DNA from: Flavobacterium sp. N502540 | Lineage (GTDB): Bacteria; Bacteroidota; Bacteroidia; Flavobacteriales; Flavobacteriaceae | DNA: 64,000 nt | Assembly: GCF_025947365.1 (NCBI RefSeq) | Contig: NZ_CP110012.1 | Span: 2,108,001-2,172,000, forward strand | Direction of reading: 5' to 3' | Made by a program: the position numbers and the translations under genes | In this document: positions 15,578-25,477 of the stretch, one piece after another | How positions within the stretch are numbered: position 1 is the first letter of the stretch | Layout of the letters: the number at the start of each line of letters is the position of its first letter | The notes under the pieces: generated by a model | Seen by the model: the letters and a program-made list of their open reading frames with translations, nothing else | Database searches by the model: none | What the model was told of the DNA's origin: nothing

Positions 15578-18313
15578 TTAAAATTTAAAATTATAGGTAA
15601 TTGTTGGTATCGGAACAGAGAAAATAGAGGTTTGATAAGCTTTTACCTGGCCTTCTTTTGTTACGAAAAAGATAGAATAAGGGTTATTACGCCCTAAAAC
15701 ATTGTAAATAGAGATGTTCCAGAAACTGTGGGCTAATTTTTTTATCTTATGATTGCCTTCAATATTCAATCCGATGTCTAATCGATAGTAGTCCGGTATT
15801 CTGTATTTGTTACGATCGCTATACAATGTGTATTCTGCACCATTGTAATTGTACTTTCCGATGGGATAAGTTATAGGTCTTCCGGTTTGGTATACGAAAT
15901 TGGAAGAAAAACTATAGCGGTGTGTAAATTTGTAGTTCATTACAATGCTTACATCATGCGGCTTATCGAAATTAGTTGGAAAGTAAGCGCCATTATTCAC
16001 CTTTTCATCATTAAACTTGCTGTCCAGTTTTATAAAGGTTCTTGAATAAGTGTAACCAAGCCAGCCATTAAGTCTTCCGGTTGATTTTTTTAGTAAAAAC
16101 TCTACACCGTAAGCCTTTCCATTACCTTGAAGTAATTCCGTTTCAAGATCCTTGTTTAAAAGTAAGTTGGCTCCAACTTTGTAATCGAGTATGTTTTTAG
16201 AAGTTTTGTAATATCCTTCCAGGCTTAACTCGATATCTTTATAATCCAGTTTCTTGAAAATCCCAAGAGAGTATTGTAGTCCGCTTTGAGGTTTTACATT
16301 TAAGTCAGATAGCTTCCAGGTATCTGTAGGTGATTGGGTTGTGTTATTGGTTAACAAATGGATGTATTGGTAGTTTTTATCGAAACCGGCTTTTACAAAT
16401 AGACTTTCATCAAATATATAGCGCAAAGCAAGCCTTGGTTCAAAACCTCCGTAAGTTGTAATTATTTTATTGTTACCATACGTTTTTTCTTCTACAACTG
16501 TTGAAGGAGTCTTAGGGACATCTTCTTTGTAAATTTTCTGCGTAGATGCTCCTAAAGCCGCGTAGAAGGAATATCGTGCTCCGACATCTAACAATAGTTT
16601 CTCGGTAATTTTAAATTTATCAGAGAGAAACAAAGCCGATTCCAATCCTTTTTCGTCATCAACTTTTATAGGTGTCACTATCGAAGTTTCCCCATTTGGA
16701 TTAAGTTCCCCGGGATTAACGCTGTATAATTTACTTGATATCCCGTAAGTAAATTTATGTTTACTGTTCAATTCGCTATTGAATTTAAGACTCGCCTGAG
16801 TTTCAGTTATTTTATATTTGAAAATAAAGGATTCAGGATTGACAGATTCATAGTTGATACTGAATTTGTACTCACTATTAGAGACATTAAATTCACTATT
16901 GTTTTTTTCATTAAAAGCATGTTTCCATTTCAAAGAAATTAGACGATTGCTGTATTGATACAACGAGTCGGGAGTAATAGTGTATTTGTCTTTGCTGTAA
17001 TATGCGGTACCTTCAATAGTATTGTTTTTATTTATTTTATGACTGTATTTTGCAAACAAATCATAAAAAGAGGCCTGACTGTTTTTGAGGTTTTCATCGT
17101 CTAAGCTTTTTAGAATCCAATCAGAATAAGTGGCTCTTCCTCCCAATAGTAAGCTTGCTTTTCCTTTTACAACGGGAATCGAAGCGGTAAGATTACTCGT
17201 AACCGGACCAATTCCTCCTTCACCCGAAAATTTCTCCGTGTTTCCATTTTTAGAAGTAATGTCAAAAACCGATGACAATCTACCGCCGAATTCTGATGGG
17301 ATACCTCCTTTGTAAATATCAACTTTATTGATGGTGTAAGGGTTTAGGGAAGAGAAAAAACCAAAAAGATGAGCAGGGTTGTATATCGTTCCGTTATCCA
17401 GTAACATTAGGTTTTGATCTTCCTTTCCTCCTCTGACATTAAATCCTGAAGAGCCTTCTCCGGCAGTTTTTATTCCCGGAATGGTTAGGGCAATTTTTAA
17501 GACGTCTCTCTCTCCAAGAACCAGAGGAACTGTTTTTACACCCTCGGCTTCAATTGTCGTAACTCCTGTTATTGCAGTTCTGATGTTCTGACTGTTTTTA
17601 CCTTTTACCAAAACTTCTTTTAATTGGTTTATTTTTTCAATTATCGGAAAATCTAACGTGCCGTCACTGTAAATCATTATTTTACGGGAGGTGTTGTTGT
17701 ATAATAACGATTCGATTTCGATTGTTGCCAATCCAACAGGCAATTTTAGACTGTAAAATCCCTGAGCATTTGTAACGGTTGTTGCGGTGGTGTTTTTTGC
17801 TTTTACCGTTATGTCAGCAAGAGGTTTACCGTCTTTGAGGTCCGTTATGTGGCCGGAAATGGTGTAAAAGTCAGTTTCAGAATCGATAGTTTCCTTTCCA
17901 ATTAATGCAATAGGAGAGGTCTGATCTGTTTTGTTCTTCTTTACAGAATCGTACTGTTGAAAAAAGATAGGAATATTACCGGCTTTAACTTTATCATTTT
18001 GAAACTTGTCATAGATGATACTGTTCTTAGTCAGAATGACTTTGTTTTTGGTAATAAAGAAATTCAGATCAGTATCTTCAAAGATTTTGCTTAGTATATC
18101 CTGTATTGTTTTATTAGAGTAATCTCCGGATATTAATACTTTGTTATCTATCCATTCATTTTGAAAGTAGAATTTATAATTTGTCGAAGCCTCTATTTTT
18201 TTTAAAACTTCAACCCGATTAATGTTGCTGTAATTTATGGTGATCTTTTGATCTTGTGAATAAATGCATTGATTAAAACCGAAAAATAATAAAAGAAGGG
18301 TAAATATTCTCAT
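15578..18313 (-). CDS. STN-domain TonB-dependent outer-membrane receptor
   Basis: 911 residues. After the signal peptide comes an STN (secretin/TonB N-terminal) domain (about 22-98), then a carboxypeptidase-like beta domain (SGHITDLKDGKPLADITV, about 148-235), a plug (GFNVRGGKEDQNLMLLDNGTIY) and a 22-strand-type barrel ending in an aromatic C-terminus (TITYNFKF). Such receptors import ligands using TonB energy. An STN domain usually signals to an anti-sigma factor, but no FecI/FecR pair is nearby. It is second in the operon, after a secreted protein and before DUF4249. The ligand cannot be read from sequence. Confidence 0.92.
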   Translation of the reverse strand: MRIFTLLLLFFGFNQCIYSQDQKITINYSNINRVEVLKKIEASTNYKFYFQNEWIDNKVLISGDYSNKTIQDILSKIFEDTDLNFFITKNKVILTKNSIIYDKFQNDKVKAGNIPIFFQQYDSVKKNKTDQTSPIALIGKETIDSETDFYTISGHITDLKDGKPLADITVKAKNTTATTVTNAQGFYSLKLPVGLATIEIESLLYNNTSRKIMIYSDGTLDFPIIEKINQLKEVLVKGKNSQNIRTAITGVTTIEAEGVKTVPLVLGERDVLKIALTIPGIKTAGEGSSGFNVRGGKEDQNLMLLDNGTIYNPAHLFGFFSSLNPYTINKVDIYKGGIPSEFGGRLSSVFDITSKNGNTEKFSGEGGIGPVTSNLTASIPVVKGKASLLLGGRATYSDWILKSLDDENLKNSQASFYDLFAKYSHKINKNNTIEGTAYYSKDKYTITPDSLYQYSNRLISLKWKHAFNEKNNSEFNVSNSEYKFSINYESVNPESFIFKYKITETQASLKFNSELNSKHKFTYGISSKLYSVNPGELNPNGETSIVTPIKVDDEKGLESALFLSDKFKITEKLLLDVGARYSFYAALGASTQKIYKEDVPKTPSTVVEEKTYGNNKIITTYGGFEPRLALRYIFDESLFVKAGFDKNYQYIHLLTNNTTQSPTDTWKLSDLNVKPQSGLQYSLGIFKKLDYKDIELSLEGYYKTSKNILDYKVGANLLLNKDLETELLQGNGKAYGVEFLLKKSTGRLNGWLGYTYSRTFIKLDSKFNDEKVNNGAYFPTNFDKPHDVSIVMNYKFTHRYSFSSNFVYQTGRPITYPIGKYNYNGAEYTLYSDRNKYRIPDYYRLDIGLNIEGNHKIKKLAHSFWNISIYNVLGRNNPYSIFFVTKEGQVKAYQTSIFSVPIPTITYNFKF

Positions 18314-18333
18314 TTGGATAATTGCTACAGATT

Positions 18334-19053
18334 TTAGTTATTTATGTACTTGAGGAGGTTTTTCATAAATAATGCTGCATCTTCTTTTCTTAGATTTCTA
18401 TACATCAGATAAAAATCATTTATTTTTCTTTTATTCTCCTGAAATAAAGATATGATCTCTTTTTTATCATTTACAGGATAAAAATTGTTCTGCTTTAAAA
18501 GGATGAATTCTTTTCTGTTTGTATATCCTATTAAATCAACTTCGGCTTTATTGCTTTTTTTCTTCTCTTTAGAGTGTTTTATGTAAAGAATAATATTGTT
18601 TCCCACCGGAACTTCTTCATAGTATCCTTTCCTGAAAGTGGTTGAATTCGGAACGTCTAAATGAACAAATTTATCATTGCCTATTTTAAAGGAACTGATG
18701 TTTTCGGTAAAGAGATTAATTTTAGTGGTGTTAAGCTCGCCATACGGTTTTATAACCAGTTCGTCGGTGTAAGTGTCGTAGTTGAGCAGCAGATCAGAAT
18801 AATTTTGATTATTATACTGCATGCTTCCTTTTCTGAAATCTTCGGAAATGTAATACCGGTTCTCATTGTTGACTGTTTTGTCGAAGTTTAAATGGGCGGG
18901 ACCATTTTCAAATTCTAATGATTCTACACCCAGATTTTTGTCAAACCAGTTGTATACTAAGATTTCGTTGTTTGTTTGCCCGCAAATTATGTATGCATTT
19001 AAGAATAAGATCAATAAAAATATATATTGACCTTTTATTTGGTTTTTCTTCAA
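18334..19053 (-). CDS. Secreted protein of unknown function, first gene of the receptor operon
   Basis: 239 residues with a basic start and signal peptide (about 8-25, YIFLLILFLNAYIICGQ). The mature part is mostly beta-strand with charged loops and a helical, lysine-rich end. I do not recognise a family. It lies 20 bases upstream of the TonB receptor and directly behind a good promoter, so it is very likely part of the same transport or sensing unit. Confidence 0.75.
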   Translation of the reverse strand: MKKNQIKGQYIFLLILFLNAYIICGQTNNEILVYNWFDKNLGVESLEFENGPAHLNFDKTVNNENRYYISEDFRKGSMQYNNQNYSDLLLNYDTYTDELVIKPYGELNTTKINLFTENISSFKIGNDKFVHLDVPNSTTFRKGYYEEVPVGNNIILYIKHSKEKKKSNKAEVDLIGYTNRKEFILLKQNNFYPVNDKKEIISLFQENKRKINDFYLMYRNLRKEDAALFMKNLLKYINN

Positions 19054-19090
19054 AGGATTGGTGGTTTTGATTTTTTGGTTTATAGCTCTT

Positions 19091-19119
19091 CAAAAATATC
19101 AAAAAAATGCCAATAGCAA
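19091..19119 (-). promoter_or_regulatory. Promoter of the STN-receptor operon
   Basis: On the minus strand TTG (19117-19119), 18 bases, then a perfect TATTTTTG (19091-19098), 37 bases before the first ATG. Confidence 0.65.
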
Positions 19120-19221
19120 TGGTTTTTTTGTTAAAATTCAATAATGTTGTTATTTTTTAACTTAAAAAACGAGTGATTTATACAAGATTATTGAGTTTGG
19201 AAACCTATTCTGTCATAAAAT

Positions 19222-19263
19222 AAAAAAAAAACACTCCGGCTTAAAAAGATTAAGCCAAAGTGT
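19222..19263 (-). terminator. Terminator after the 73-residue membrane protein
   Basis: Read on the minus strand: ACACT and GGCTTAA arms pair across a short loop with a small internal bulge, followed by nine T. Confidence 0.8.
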
Positions 19264-19292
19264 CACGATAAAATTGGGGCAAAATTTATTTT

Positions 19293-19514
19293 TTAATCTG
19301 AAAAATCATCTGAAGTATCTAAAATGTCATCAAATATTTTTTTAAGCGATTTGATGTAGACCGGAAATGCGATGGCTAACAAAAGATATTCGATTCTGAA
19401 AACCGTGATGTCGTCCAGAATTTTATATAAACAAGGAATGATAAAGAGAAGAGAGACAGTTACGCCAACCCAGGGGTTGTTTTTTATTTTTTTTAATATA
19501 GATAAAAGCTTCAT
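19293..19514 (-). CDS. Small two-helix membrane protein
   Basis: 73 residues from ATG 19514 (MKLLSILKKIKNNP). The frame extends ten codons further to 19544, but the internal ATG gives a typical basic start. Two hydrophobic segments (about 17-35 and 42-58) are followed by an acidic C-terminus (DDILDTSDDFSD). No family recognised. It has its own terminator and lies between the two-component genes and the receptor operon, so it is probably a separate unit. Confidence 0.55.
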   Translation of the reverse strand: MKLLSILKKIKNNPWVGVTVSLLFIIPCLYKILDDITVFRIEYLLLAIAFPVYIKSLKKIFDDILDTSDDFSD

Positions 19515-19680
19515 GTCCGATGGTCTGTTTAATTCAATTCTCATTTAGATTTTATAATTTGGATTTCTTAGTGTAAAAGTAATTTCGATTTGCGGGAAGG
19601 AAATTAAAAATGTCATGAAAGCAGAATTCTTTGTCATGAAATTTTTTACTAACCCTGTGGGAGGGTATTCTTTTTTTAAA

Positions 19681-19711
19681 ACAAAAAAAAACCTCCCGGA
19701 TAGAGAGGATT
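19681..19711 (-). terminator. Weak terminator after the LytTR regulator
   Basis: Read on the minus strand: a short CCTC/GAGG stem with flanking A-T pairs, followed by a long T-run. Confidence 0.55.
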
Positions 19712-19743
19712 TGCTGAGTTTTTATTTTTTCGTCTTACTGTTG

Positions 19744-20490
19744 TTATGACAAAATATTCATCTTTTTTATAAAATCTTTGTAGGTGTCACTAAGATTTAT
19801 TTTGTGGTCACCTTTTAAAATAATGAGATTATCGGCCAAAATAATTTCTTCAATTTTATTCGTGTTTACAATTGTATTTCGATGCGTTTTTATGAATCTG
19901 TTTTTATCCAACAGATTGCTGATTTTTGTCAAAGAGATCAGAATTACGAATTTTTCTTTCTCGGTTATGATATTGCAATAACGTTCTTCAACGTCAATAT
20001 AAAGAATATCATTTAGCGCTACTTTTTTTAAGGAGTTCTTCTTTTTTATAAATAAGTAGTCGTTGCTAATCACGGTATCTTGTTCTTCAGTCTGAAAAAC
20101 TTCGGTTTGAGCATAAAACTTTTCTACAGCCATTTCTATGGCATAAAGAATTTCCAATTCATTAAAAGGTTTTAGTAAAAAGCTGAACGGTTTTGTGAGC
20201 TTGGCTTTTTCAAAAATTTGACGGTCTTGCGAGCTGGTTAAAAACACAAACGGTTTTGCTGCATTTGGAATAATGTTAATCGATTCAGCAAATGTGATTC
20301 CTTCCGGTTTTCCGTCTAAGAAAATATCAATGATAATAATGTCGATGGTATTTTCGTAAAAAAGTTTTAACGCATCAGCAAAATTAGTTGCTACGCCTAC
20401 AACCTTATAATTGTTTTGAAGCAGTACTTTACACAGAGCATCGCTTTGTTCGGGAGTGTCTTCTATAATTAATACATGAATATTATCCAT
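19744..20490 (-). CDS. LytTR-family response regulator
   Basis: 248 residues. The receiver domain (3-122) has acidic residues Glu10/Asp11, phosphoacceptor Asp55 in IDIIIIDIFLDG, the Thr/Ser switch in FLTSS and Lys107 in LLKPF. The LytTR DNA-binding domain occupies about 148-245 (ILYIDVEERYCNI, RFIKTHRNTIVN). It overlaps the kinase gene by 8 bases, so the two form a translationally coupled pair. The kinase phosphorylates it and it then binds promoter DNA. The targets are unknown; the nearby receptor operon is one candidate by position only. Confidence 0.95.
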   Translation of the reverse strand: MDNIHVLIIEDTPEQSDALCKVLLQNNYKVVGVATNFADALKLFYENTIDIIIIDIFLDGKPEGITFAESINIIPNAAKPFVFLTSSQDRQIFEKAKLTKPFSFLLKPFNELEILYAIEMAVEKFYAQTEVFQTEEQDTVISNDYLFIKKKNSLKKVALNDILYIDVEERYCNIITEKEKFVILISLTKISNLLDKNRFIKTHRNTIVNTNKIEEIILADNLIILKGDHKINLSDTYKDFIKKMNILS

Positions 20491-22222
20491 TGGGTGTTGT
20501 TTTTGGGAAAGTCAAAATCATTTTAGTTCCTATATTGAGCTCGCTTTCTATGGCTAATGTTCCGCCATTTTTTCTGATCATTTGTTTGCACAGCTGTAAA
20601 CCTAAACCGGTTCCTATAATTTCAGAATTATTTTTTTTGGCGAGTAAGGAAGTATTATCTGTCAGTAATTCTTTGATGGTTTCCGGGCTCATTCCGATTC
20701 CGTTGTCCTCAAGGATAAGGTCACAAAAATCAGGATTGGTTTCCCGGGTGTAAAAGCTTATTTTACCTTCTTCATTCGAAAATTTAATAGCATTGTCTAA
20801 TAAATTTCGAAGTACAATTTTTAACGAATCGAGGTCTACGAAGATAAAACTATTTTTTGAAACTAAATTCTCAAAACTAATGGCTTTGTCTAATAGCAAA
20901 GGTTTGTAGTTGTATTCGATTTGCTGTACGATAGAATACAAATGAATGGATTCTTTGTGAAAATACAATTGTTTGGTTTGTAACATGGCCCAGTGAAGTA
21001 AATTATCCAAAAGGTTATAGGCACCGCTTGCAATAGTACTGTTTTGAATAATGAGTTGGTTCAATTCATCATAATTCTTAGTTTCCAATGTTGCTGATAA
21101 CTTCGCGTTGCTTGTTTTGAGCGCATTTACCGACGAGCGCAGATCATGGCTTACAATAGAGAACAGTTGATCTTTGGTAGCGTTTAATTGGTCGAGCTTG
21201 TTTTTTTGAAGCAATATGATTTTGCCGTTTTTTACTTTTTGGGCATAGAGATAAACTCCTGCCGTTAAGATTAATAATAAACCAATGGCGGCAAAAAAGA
21301 AACCGTTGCGTTGGGTGTTTTTAAGTCTATTCTCTACTTCAAGTACTTTTATTTGCTTTTGCTTTTGCGCTACAGCGAATTTTTTTTCATAATCAGCAAC
21401 AGCCCATATTTTATTTTGGTTATTAAGAGAGTCTTTCCATTGCTCATATTCTTTTCTATAAGCCAATGCTTTTTTATAGTTGCCTTTGTTTTCTTCAACT
21501 GCAGCCATATTTTGTGTTGTGTTCTTCTTTAAATCAAAATCTATAGTTTTTTGGGATAAATTATATGCTTTTTCAAAATAAGGAATGGCCTGTTTGTCTT
21601 TGTATTGAAGGTAATATAGGTTAGCAATGTTGGTGTATAATCCTATAAGGGAGACGGCGTTTTTTTCTTCTTCTTGAAGTTTTAGGCTTTTGAAAAAGTA
21701 TTCTTCGGCATCATTAAATTGATTGAGGTGCAGATGGCAAATACCTAAATTTTGATAGATGATGCTTATTTTGTAATCTGGATTATTTGTAGTAGAGATT
21801 TTTTCTACTTCTTTAAAATAATGGATGGCTTTTTCGTATTGCTTTAATTCTAAAGTGACTTCACCTAAGAATTTATTTACCAATTGGTAGAACATAAAGT
21901 TTTTAGAAACAAAACTAAATTCTCTTTTTGCTTCTTGAAATAGTTTTAGTTGTCTAAGTGAATTTCCTCTTAAATAATGACAATAGTCAGCTAATTCTTT
22001 GTTCTTGCTTGTATTTAATTGTTTCATCGAATACACTAAAGTAGAGTCCCATTTTTTGTTAATAAAAAAATACTGGGCTTTCTTAAAGTTAATTTCTTTA
22101 TCAAACTGTATTGCTTTTTTTTTAAGCATTTCATTTAAAGAAATGACACTAATGTTTTCCTTAGAATAAATAGATGATGATAAACACAGAATTGAAATGA
22201 AAATTGATATAAATTTGAGCAT
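20483..22222 (-). CDS. TPR-containing sensor histidine kinase
   Basis: 579 residues. Signal peptide (about 1-20); a periplasmic or extracytoplasmic TPR array (about 40-285, including YQNLGICHLHLNQFNDAEEYF and LYTNIANLYYLQYKDKQAIPYF); one transmembrane helix (about 308-328); HisKA with His359 in SIVSHDLRSS; HATPase with N box NLLDNAIKFS, G1 DNGIGM and G2 GTGLGLQL. It pairs with the LytTR regulator downstream. TPRs suggest sensing through a protein partner. I could not find a convincing promoter in the 84 bases upstream. Confidence 0.94.
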   Translation of the reverse strand: MLKFISIFISILCLSSSIYSKENISVISLNEMLKKKAIQFDKEINFKKAQYFFINKKWDSTLVYSMKQLNTSKNKELADYCHYLRGNSLRQLKLFQEAKREFSFVSKNFMFYQLVNKFLGEVTLELKQYEKAIHYFKEVEKISTTNNPDYKISIIYQNLGICHLHLNQFNDAEEYFFKSLKLQEEEKNAVSLIGLYTNIANLYYLQYKDKQAIPYFEKAYNLSQKTIDFDLKKNTTQNMAAVEENKGNYKKALAYRKEYEQWKDSLNNQNKIWAVADYEKKFAVAQKQKQIKVLEVENRLKNTQRNGFFFAAIGLLLILTAGVYLYAQKVKNGKIILLQKNKLDQLNATKDQLFSIVSHDLRSSVNALKTSNAKLSATLETKNYDELNQLIIQNSTIASGAYNLLDNLLHWAMLQTKQLYFHKESIHLYSIVQQIEYNYKPLLLDKAISFENLVSKNSFIFVDLDSLKIVLRNLLDNAIKFSNEEGKISFYTRETNPDFCDLILEDNGIGMSPETIKELLTDNTSLLAKKNNSEIIGTGLGLQLCKQMIRKNGGTLAIESELNIGTKMILTFPKTTPNG

Positions 22223-22252
22223 TTTTGAATTGTGTTAGTTTATGTAATTAAG

Positions 22253-22294
22253 AAAAAGTATATAGTTAAATTCTAGTTTAACTATATACTTTTT
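22253..22294 (-). terminator. Terminator after the 130-residue unknown gene
   Basis: An 18-bp perfect stem (AAAAAGTATATAGTTAAA and its complement) with a six-base loop. T-rich ends exist on both sides, but only the minus-strand gene at 22307 ends here. Confidence 0.75.
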
Positions 22295-22306
22295 AATTCA
22301 TAAAAA

Positions 22307-22699
22307 TTAACTTCCAACATGCGTTGTAGTTCCTCTAGAAGTTTCCGGATCCAAATTTCTTAAATAAGATGTAACAGACGTAATTTGGTTAATTCTATCA
22401 GAAATATAATCGATTTCAACATACCAAACATCATAGGTGTCTGGTGTGCTTTCATCCCATGTATAGTCAAAATAAACTTCGATATTACTATCGTTTTCTA
22501 TTAGTGTACGAACTGCTGGGGCAGCTGAGTCTTTAGAGTTGATGTAAACCGTAGCACATATTTTTAAGGTAAGGACTCCTTGGTTTCTGTAAAGTTGTGA
22601 AGAGGCTAAAGGAGGGATTGGGAAAGTAAGATTGCTTTTGTCTGAAAATACAAAATCTTGCTGATTAATTCTTGTGATTTGGGTAACGTTGAAGTTCAT
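22307..22699 (-). CDS. Unrecognised 130-residue protein
   Basis: 130 residues, no signal peptide, no membrane segment, probably cytosolic and rich in beta-strands. Two blocks stand out: an aromatic-acidic stretch (VYFDYTWDESTPDTYDVWYVEIDY) and a polar tail (PETSRGTTTHVGS). I know no family for it. It is separated from the kinase gene by a terminator, so it is an independent unit. It has an ATG, good length and no overlapping competitor, which supports it as real. Confidence 0.6.
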   Translation of the reverse strand: MNFNVTQITRINQQDFVFSDKSNLTFPIPPLASSQLYRNQGVLTLKICATVYINSKDSAAPAVRTLIENDSNIEVYFDYTWDESTPDTYDVWYVEIDYISDRINQITSVTSYLRNLDPETSRGTTTHVGS

Positions 22700-22842
22700 A
22701 GTGGTGTTTTAAGGATTATTAATTTGTTTTTTTGGTGTGTTAAAGATATTTTATTTTCACATATAAATGTAAGGTTTGTCGTGTTTTTTTGTGATTATTC
22801 TAGTAACCATGGGAAATTTTAGTTAGAAAATGCCATAAAAAC

Positions 22843-22878
22843 GAAAAACCCCAATTCAAATACATGAATTGGGGTTTT
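22843..22878 (-). terminator. Terminator of pnp
   Basis: A perfect 14-bp stem (AAAACCCCAATTCA / TGAATTGGGGTTTT), followed on the minus strand by a fifth T and CG. Confidence 0.85.
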
Positions 22879-22911
22879 CTATGAATAAACCTTTAGTAAA
22901 CTAAGATCTGA

Positions 22912-25047
22912 TTACTCTTTTTTCTCCTCACGTGGAGGTCTTTGTAAAAGCGCTTTTCTTGACACTTTTTCTTTTTTAGTTTTTGGATCAACACCTAAGT
23001 ATTTCACTTGGAATACGTCACCCATGTTTACAACATCAGTTACGTTTTCAGTGCGTTCCCACGCTAATTCAGAAACGTGTAATAAAACTTCATTTCCTGG
23101 TGCAGCAGTATATTCCACTACAGCTCCAAAATCTAACATTTTAATTACTTTTACTTCGTAAGCTTCTCCCATTTGTGGTTTGAAGGTAATTGACTTAATT
23201 TTTGCCAATACCGCTTCAATTCCGGCAGGATCTGTACCTAAGATTTCGATTACACCTTGTTCGTCAACTTCGTTGATTACAATAGTAGTTCCCGTAGCTT
23301 TTTGTAATTCCTGAATTACTTTTCCACCAGGTCCGATCAATGCTCCAATAAAGTTTCCAGGAATAGTTCTGGTAATGATTTTTGGTGCATGTGCTTTAAC
23401 GTCAGCTCTTGGTGTAGCAATAGTTTCAGTTAATTTACCTAAGATATGCAAACGTCCATCACGAGCCTGACTTAAAGCCTGCTCCATAATATCGTAACGT
23501 AAACCGTCAATTTTGATGTCCATTTGACAAGCAGTAATACCATCAGCAGTTCCGGTTACTTTAAAGTCCATATCTCCTAAGTGATCTTCATCCCCTAGAA
23601 TATCTGACAATACAGCAAATTTCTCACCATCAGTAATTAATCCCATAGCAATTCCGGAAACTGGTTTTACCATTTGAACTCCTGCATCCATCAAAGCCAT
23701 TGTTCCGGCACAAACGGTTGCCATAGAAGAAGAACCGTTAGATTCTAATACTTCAGAAACAATACGAATAGTGTAAGGACAATCTGCTGGAATCATGTTT
23801 TTCAAAGCTCTCTGAGCTAAGTTACCGTGACCTACTTCTCTTCTTGAAGTTCCTCTTAGAGGTTTTGCTTCACCAGTTGAGAAAGGAGGGAAGTTGTAGT
23901 GTAAATAGAATTTCTCTTCACCTTGTTCAGATGGAGAATCAATTTGATTTGCTTCTCTTGAAGTTCCTAAAGTTACAGTTGCTAATGCCTGAGTTTCTCC
24001 ACGTGTAAACAATGAAGATCCGTGAACTCTTGGTAAGTAATCAGTTTCACACCAGATTGGTCTGATATCTGTTGTTTTTCTTCCGTCTAAACGAACACCT
24101 AGTTCTAAAACTACATTACGAACAGCTTCTTTGTTTGTTTTGTAAAAGTATTTAGAAACTAAATCACCATCAGCAGCCAATTCTTCTTCTGTAAATAAAG
24201 CTTTTACTTCTTCTTTTACTTCAGCAAATGCAGCTCCTCTTTCGTGTTTAGCAGAACCAACTTTTGCAATAGCATAAATTTTATCGTATGCAGCAGCTTT
24301 TACTTTTTTGTAAATTTCTTCGTTTTCTTTCTCACCTTCGTAAGTACGAATTTCTTTTTTACCAAAAGCTTCCTGTAAACGGTATTGTGCCTGAATTTGA
24401 ACTTTAATAGCTTCGTGAGCAAATTTAATAGCTTCGATCATTTCGGCTTCTGAAATTTCTTTCATCTCACCTTCAACCATTGCCACAGAATCCATAGAAG
24501 CTCCAATCATCATATCGATGTCCGATTTTTCTAATTCTTCTCTGCTTGGGTTGATGACCAGTTTTCCGTCGATACGTGCAACACGTACTTCAGAAATTAA
24601 GTTATAAAAAGGGATATCTGAAACAGCTAATGCTGCAGATGCCGCTAAACCAGCTAAAGCGTCCGGCATAACCTCTTCGTCATGAGACATTAATTGAATC
24701 ATAACCTGAGTTTCAGCATGGTAATCGTCTGGGAAAAGCGGACGCAGAACACGGTCAACTAATCTCATTGTCAATACTTCGCTATCACTTGGACGAGCTT
24801 CTCTTTTAAAGAAACCACCTGGAAAACGACCTGCTGCTGCAAATTTTTCGCGATAATCTACCGTTAATGGTAAAAAATCAACGCCCGGGTTTGAAGTGCG
24901 AGCTGAAACTGCTGTTGCAAGAATCATCGTATCGCCCATTCTTACTACTACAGAACCGTCCGCTTGTTTTGCTAAACGTCCTGTCTCGATTGTGATGCTT
25001 CTGCCATCACCTAAATCGATTTTTTCTACAAATAATTGTGGAATCAT
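22912..25047 (-). CDS. pnp: Polyribonucleotide nucleotidyltransferase
   Basis: 711 residues from ATG 25047 (MIPQLFVEK), preceded by AAGGAAAA; a TTG eight codons upstream is less likely. PNPase degrades RNA 3'-to-5' by phosphorolysis and joins the RNA degradosome. Two RNase PH domains (first with [13 protein letters not shown]; second with [14 protein letters not shown] and QMDIKIDGL), a KH domain ([19 protein letters not shown]) and an S1 domain (about 620-690, [20 protein letters not shown]) are in the normal order. The order rpsO-pnp is the widely conserved one. The leader carries an inverted repeat. Confidence 0.97.
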   Translation of the reverse strand: MIPQLFVEKIDLGDGRSITIETGRLAKQADGSVVVRMGDTMILATAVSARTSNPGVDFLPLTVDYREKFAAAGRFPGGFFKREARPSDSEVLTMRLVDRVLRPLFPDDYHAETQVMIQLMSHDEEVMPDALAGLAASAALAVSDIPFYNLISEVRVARIDGKLVINPSREELEKSDIDMMIGASMDSVAMVEGEMKEISEAEMIEAIKFAHEAIKVQIQAQYRLQEAFGKKEIRTYEGEKENEEIYKKVKAAAYDKIYAIAKVGSAKHERGAAFAEVKEEVKALFTEEELAADGDLVSKYFYKTNKEAVRNVVLELGVRLDGRKTTDIRPIWCETDYLPRVHGSSLFTRGETQALATVTLGTSREANQIDSPSEQGEEKFYLHYNFPPFSTGEAKPLRGTSRREVGHGNLAQRALKNMIPADCPYTIRIVSEVLESNGSSSMATVCAGTMALMDAGVQMVKPVSGIAMGLITDGEKFAVLSDILGDEDHLGDMDFKVTGTADGITACQMDIKIDGLRYDIMEQALSQARDGRLHILGKLTETIATPRADVKAHAPKIITRTIPGNFIGALIGPGGKVIQELQKATGTTIVINEVDEQGVIEILGTDPAGIEAVLAKIKSITFKPQMGEAYEVKVIKMLDFGAVVEYTAAPGNEVLLHVSELAWERTENVTDVVNMGDVFQVKYLGVDPKTKKEKVSRKALLQRPPREEKKE

Positions 25048-25070
25048 AATTTTTCCTTTTTGATTATACA

Positions 25071-25128
25071 ATGGGTTTTAGTTGTGTTGTAGTTGTTGTT
25101 GTGTGTAGTTATTGTTCTAAAACCCAAT
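25071..25128 (-). promoter_or_regulatory. Stem-loop in the pnp leader
   Basis: On the mRNA, TGGGTTTTAG pairs with CTAAAACCCA about 35 bases later (arms 25071-25081 and 25117-25128), 23 bases before the ATG. The loop is almost only A and C (CAACAACAAC-like), so single-stranded. A control site for PNPase autoregulation is possible but unproven. Confidence 0.45.
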
Positions 25129-25170
25129 GAAAAACCAAACTTTTTTTCTTATAAAATGCTTGTAATGTAA

Positions 25171-25202
25171 AAACAAAAAGAGGCACTCTCGCACCTCTTT
25201 TC
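25171..25202 (-). terminator. Terminator of rpsO
   Basis: AAAAGAGG / CCTCTTTT stem with extra GC pairs, followed on the minus strand by TTTTTG. It separates rpsO from the pnp leader. Confidence 0.8.
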
Positions 25203-25210
25203 TATATTGA

Positions 25211-25477
25211 TTATTTTCTGATATTCAATACTTTGATAATCTCACGATATCTGTTGATCTCTTTCTTTTTCAAGTAGTCCAACAAAGCTCTTCTCTTACC
25301 TACTAATAGTACAAGTGAACGCTCAGTGTTGTAATCGTGACGATTTTTTTTCAAGTGTTCAGTTAAGTGTGAAATTCTGTAAGTGAACAATGCAATTTGA
25401 CCTTCTGCGCTTCCAGTGTTTGTTGCACCACCGTGTTGTGCGAAAATCTCTTCTTTCTTTTCTTTAGTTAAATACAT
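25211..25477 (-). CDS. rpsO: 30S ribosomal protein S15
   Basis: 88 residues, normal length. It binds 16S rRNA early in assembly of the small-subunit platform. Signatures are NTGSAEGQIALFTYRI, HLTEHLKKNRHDY, and LVGKRRALLDYLKK. A perfect TAATTTTG box lies 56 bases upstream (25533-25540, minus) without a clear -33. Followed by a terminator and then pnp. Confidence 0.98.
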   Translation of the reverse strand: MYLTKEKKEEIFAQHGGATNTGSAEGQIALFTYRISHLTEHLKKNRHDYNTERSLVLLVGKRRALLDYLKKKEINRYREIIKVLNIRK

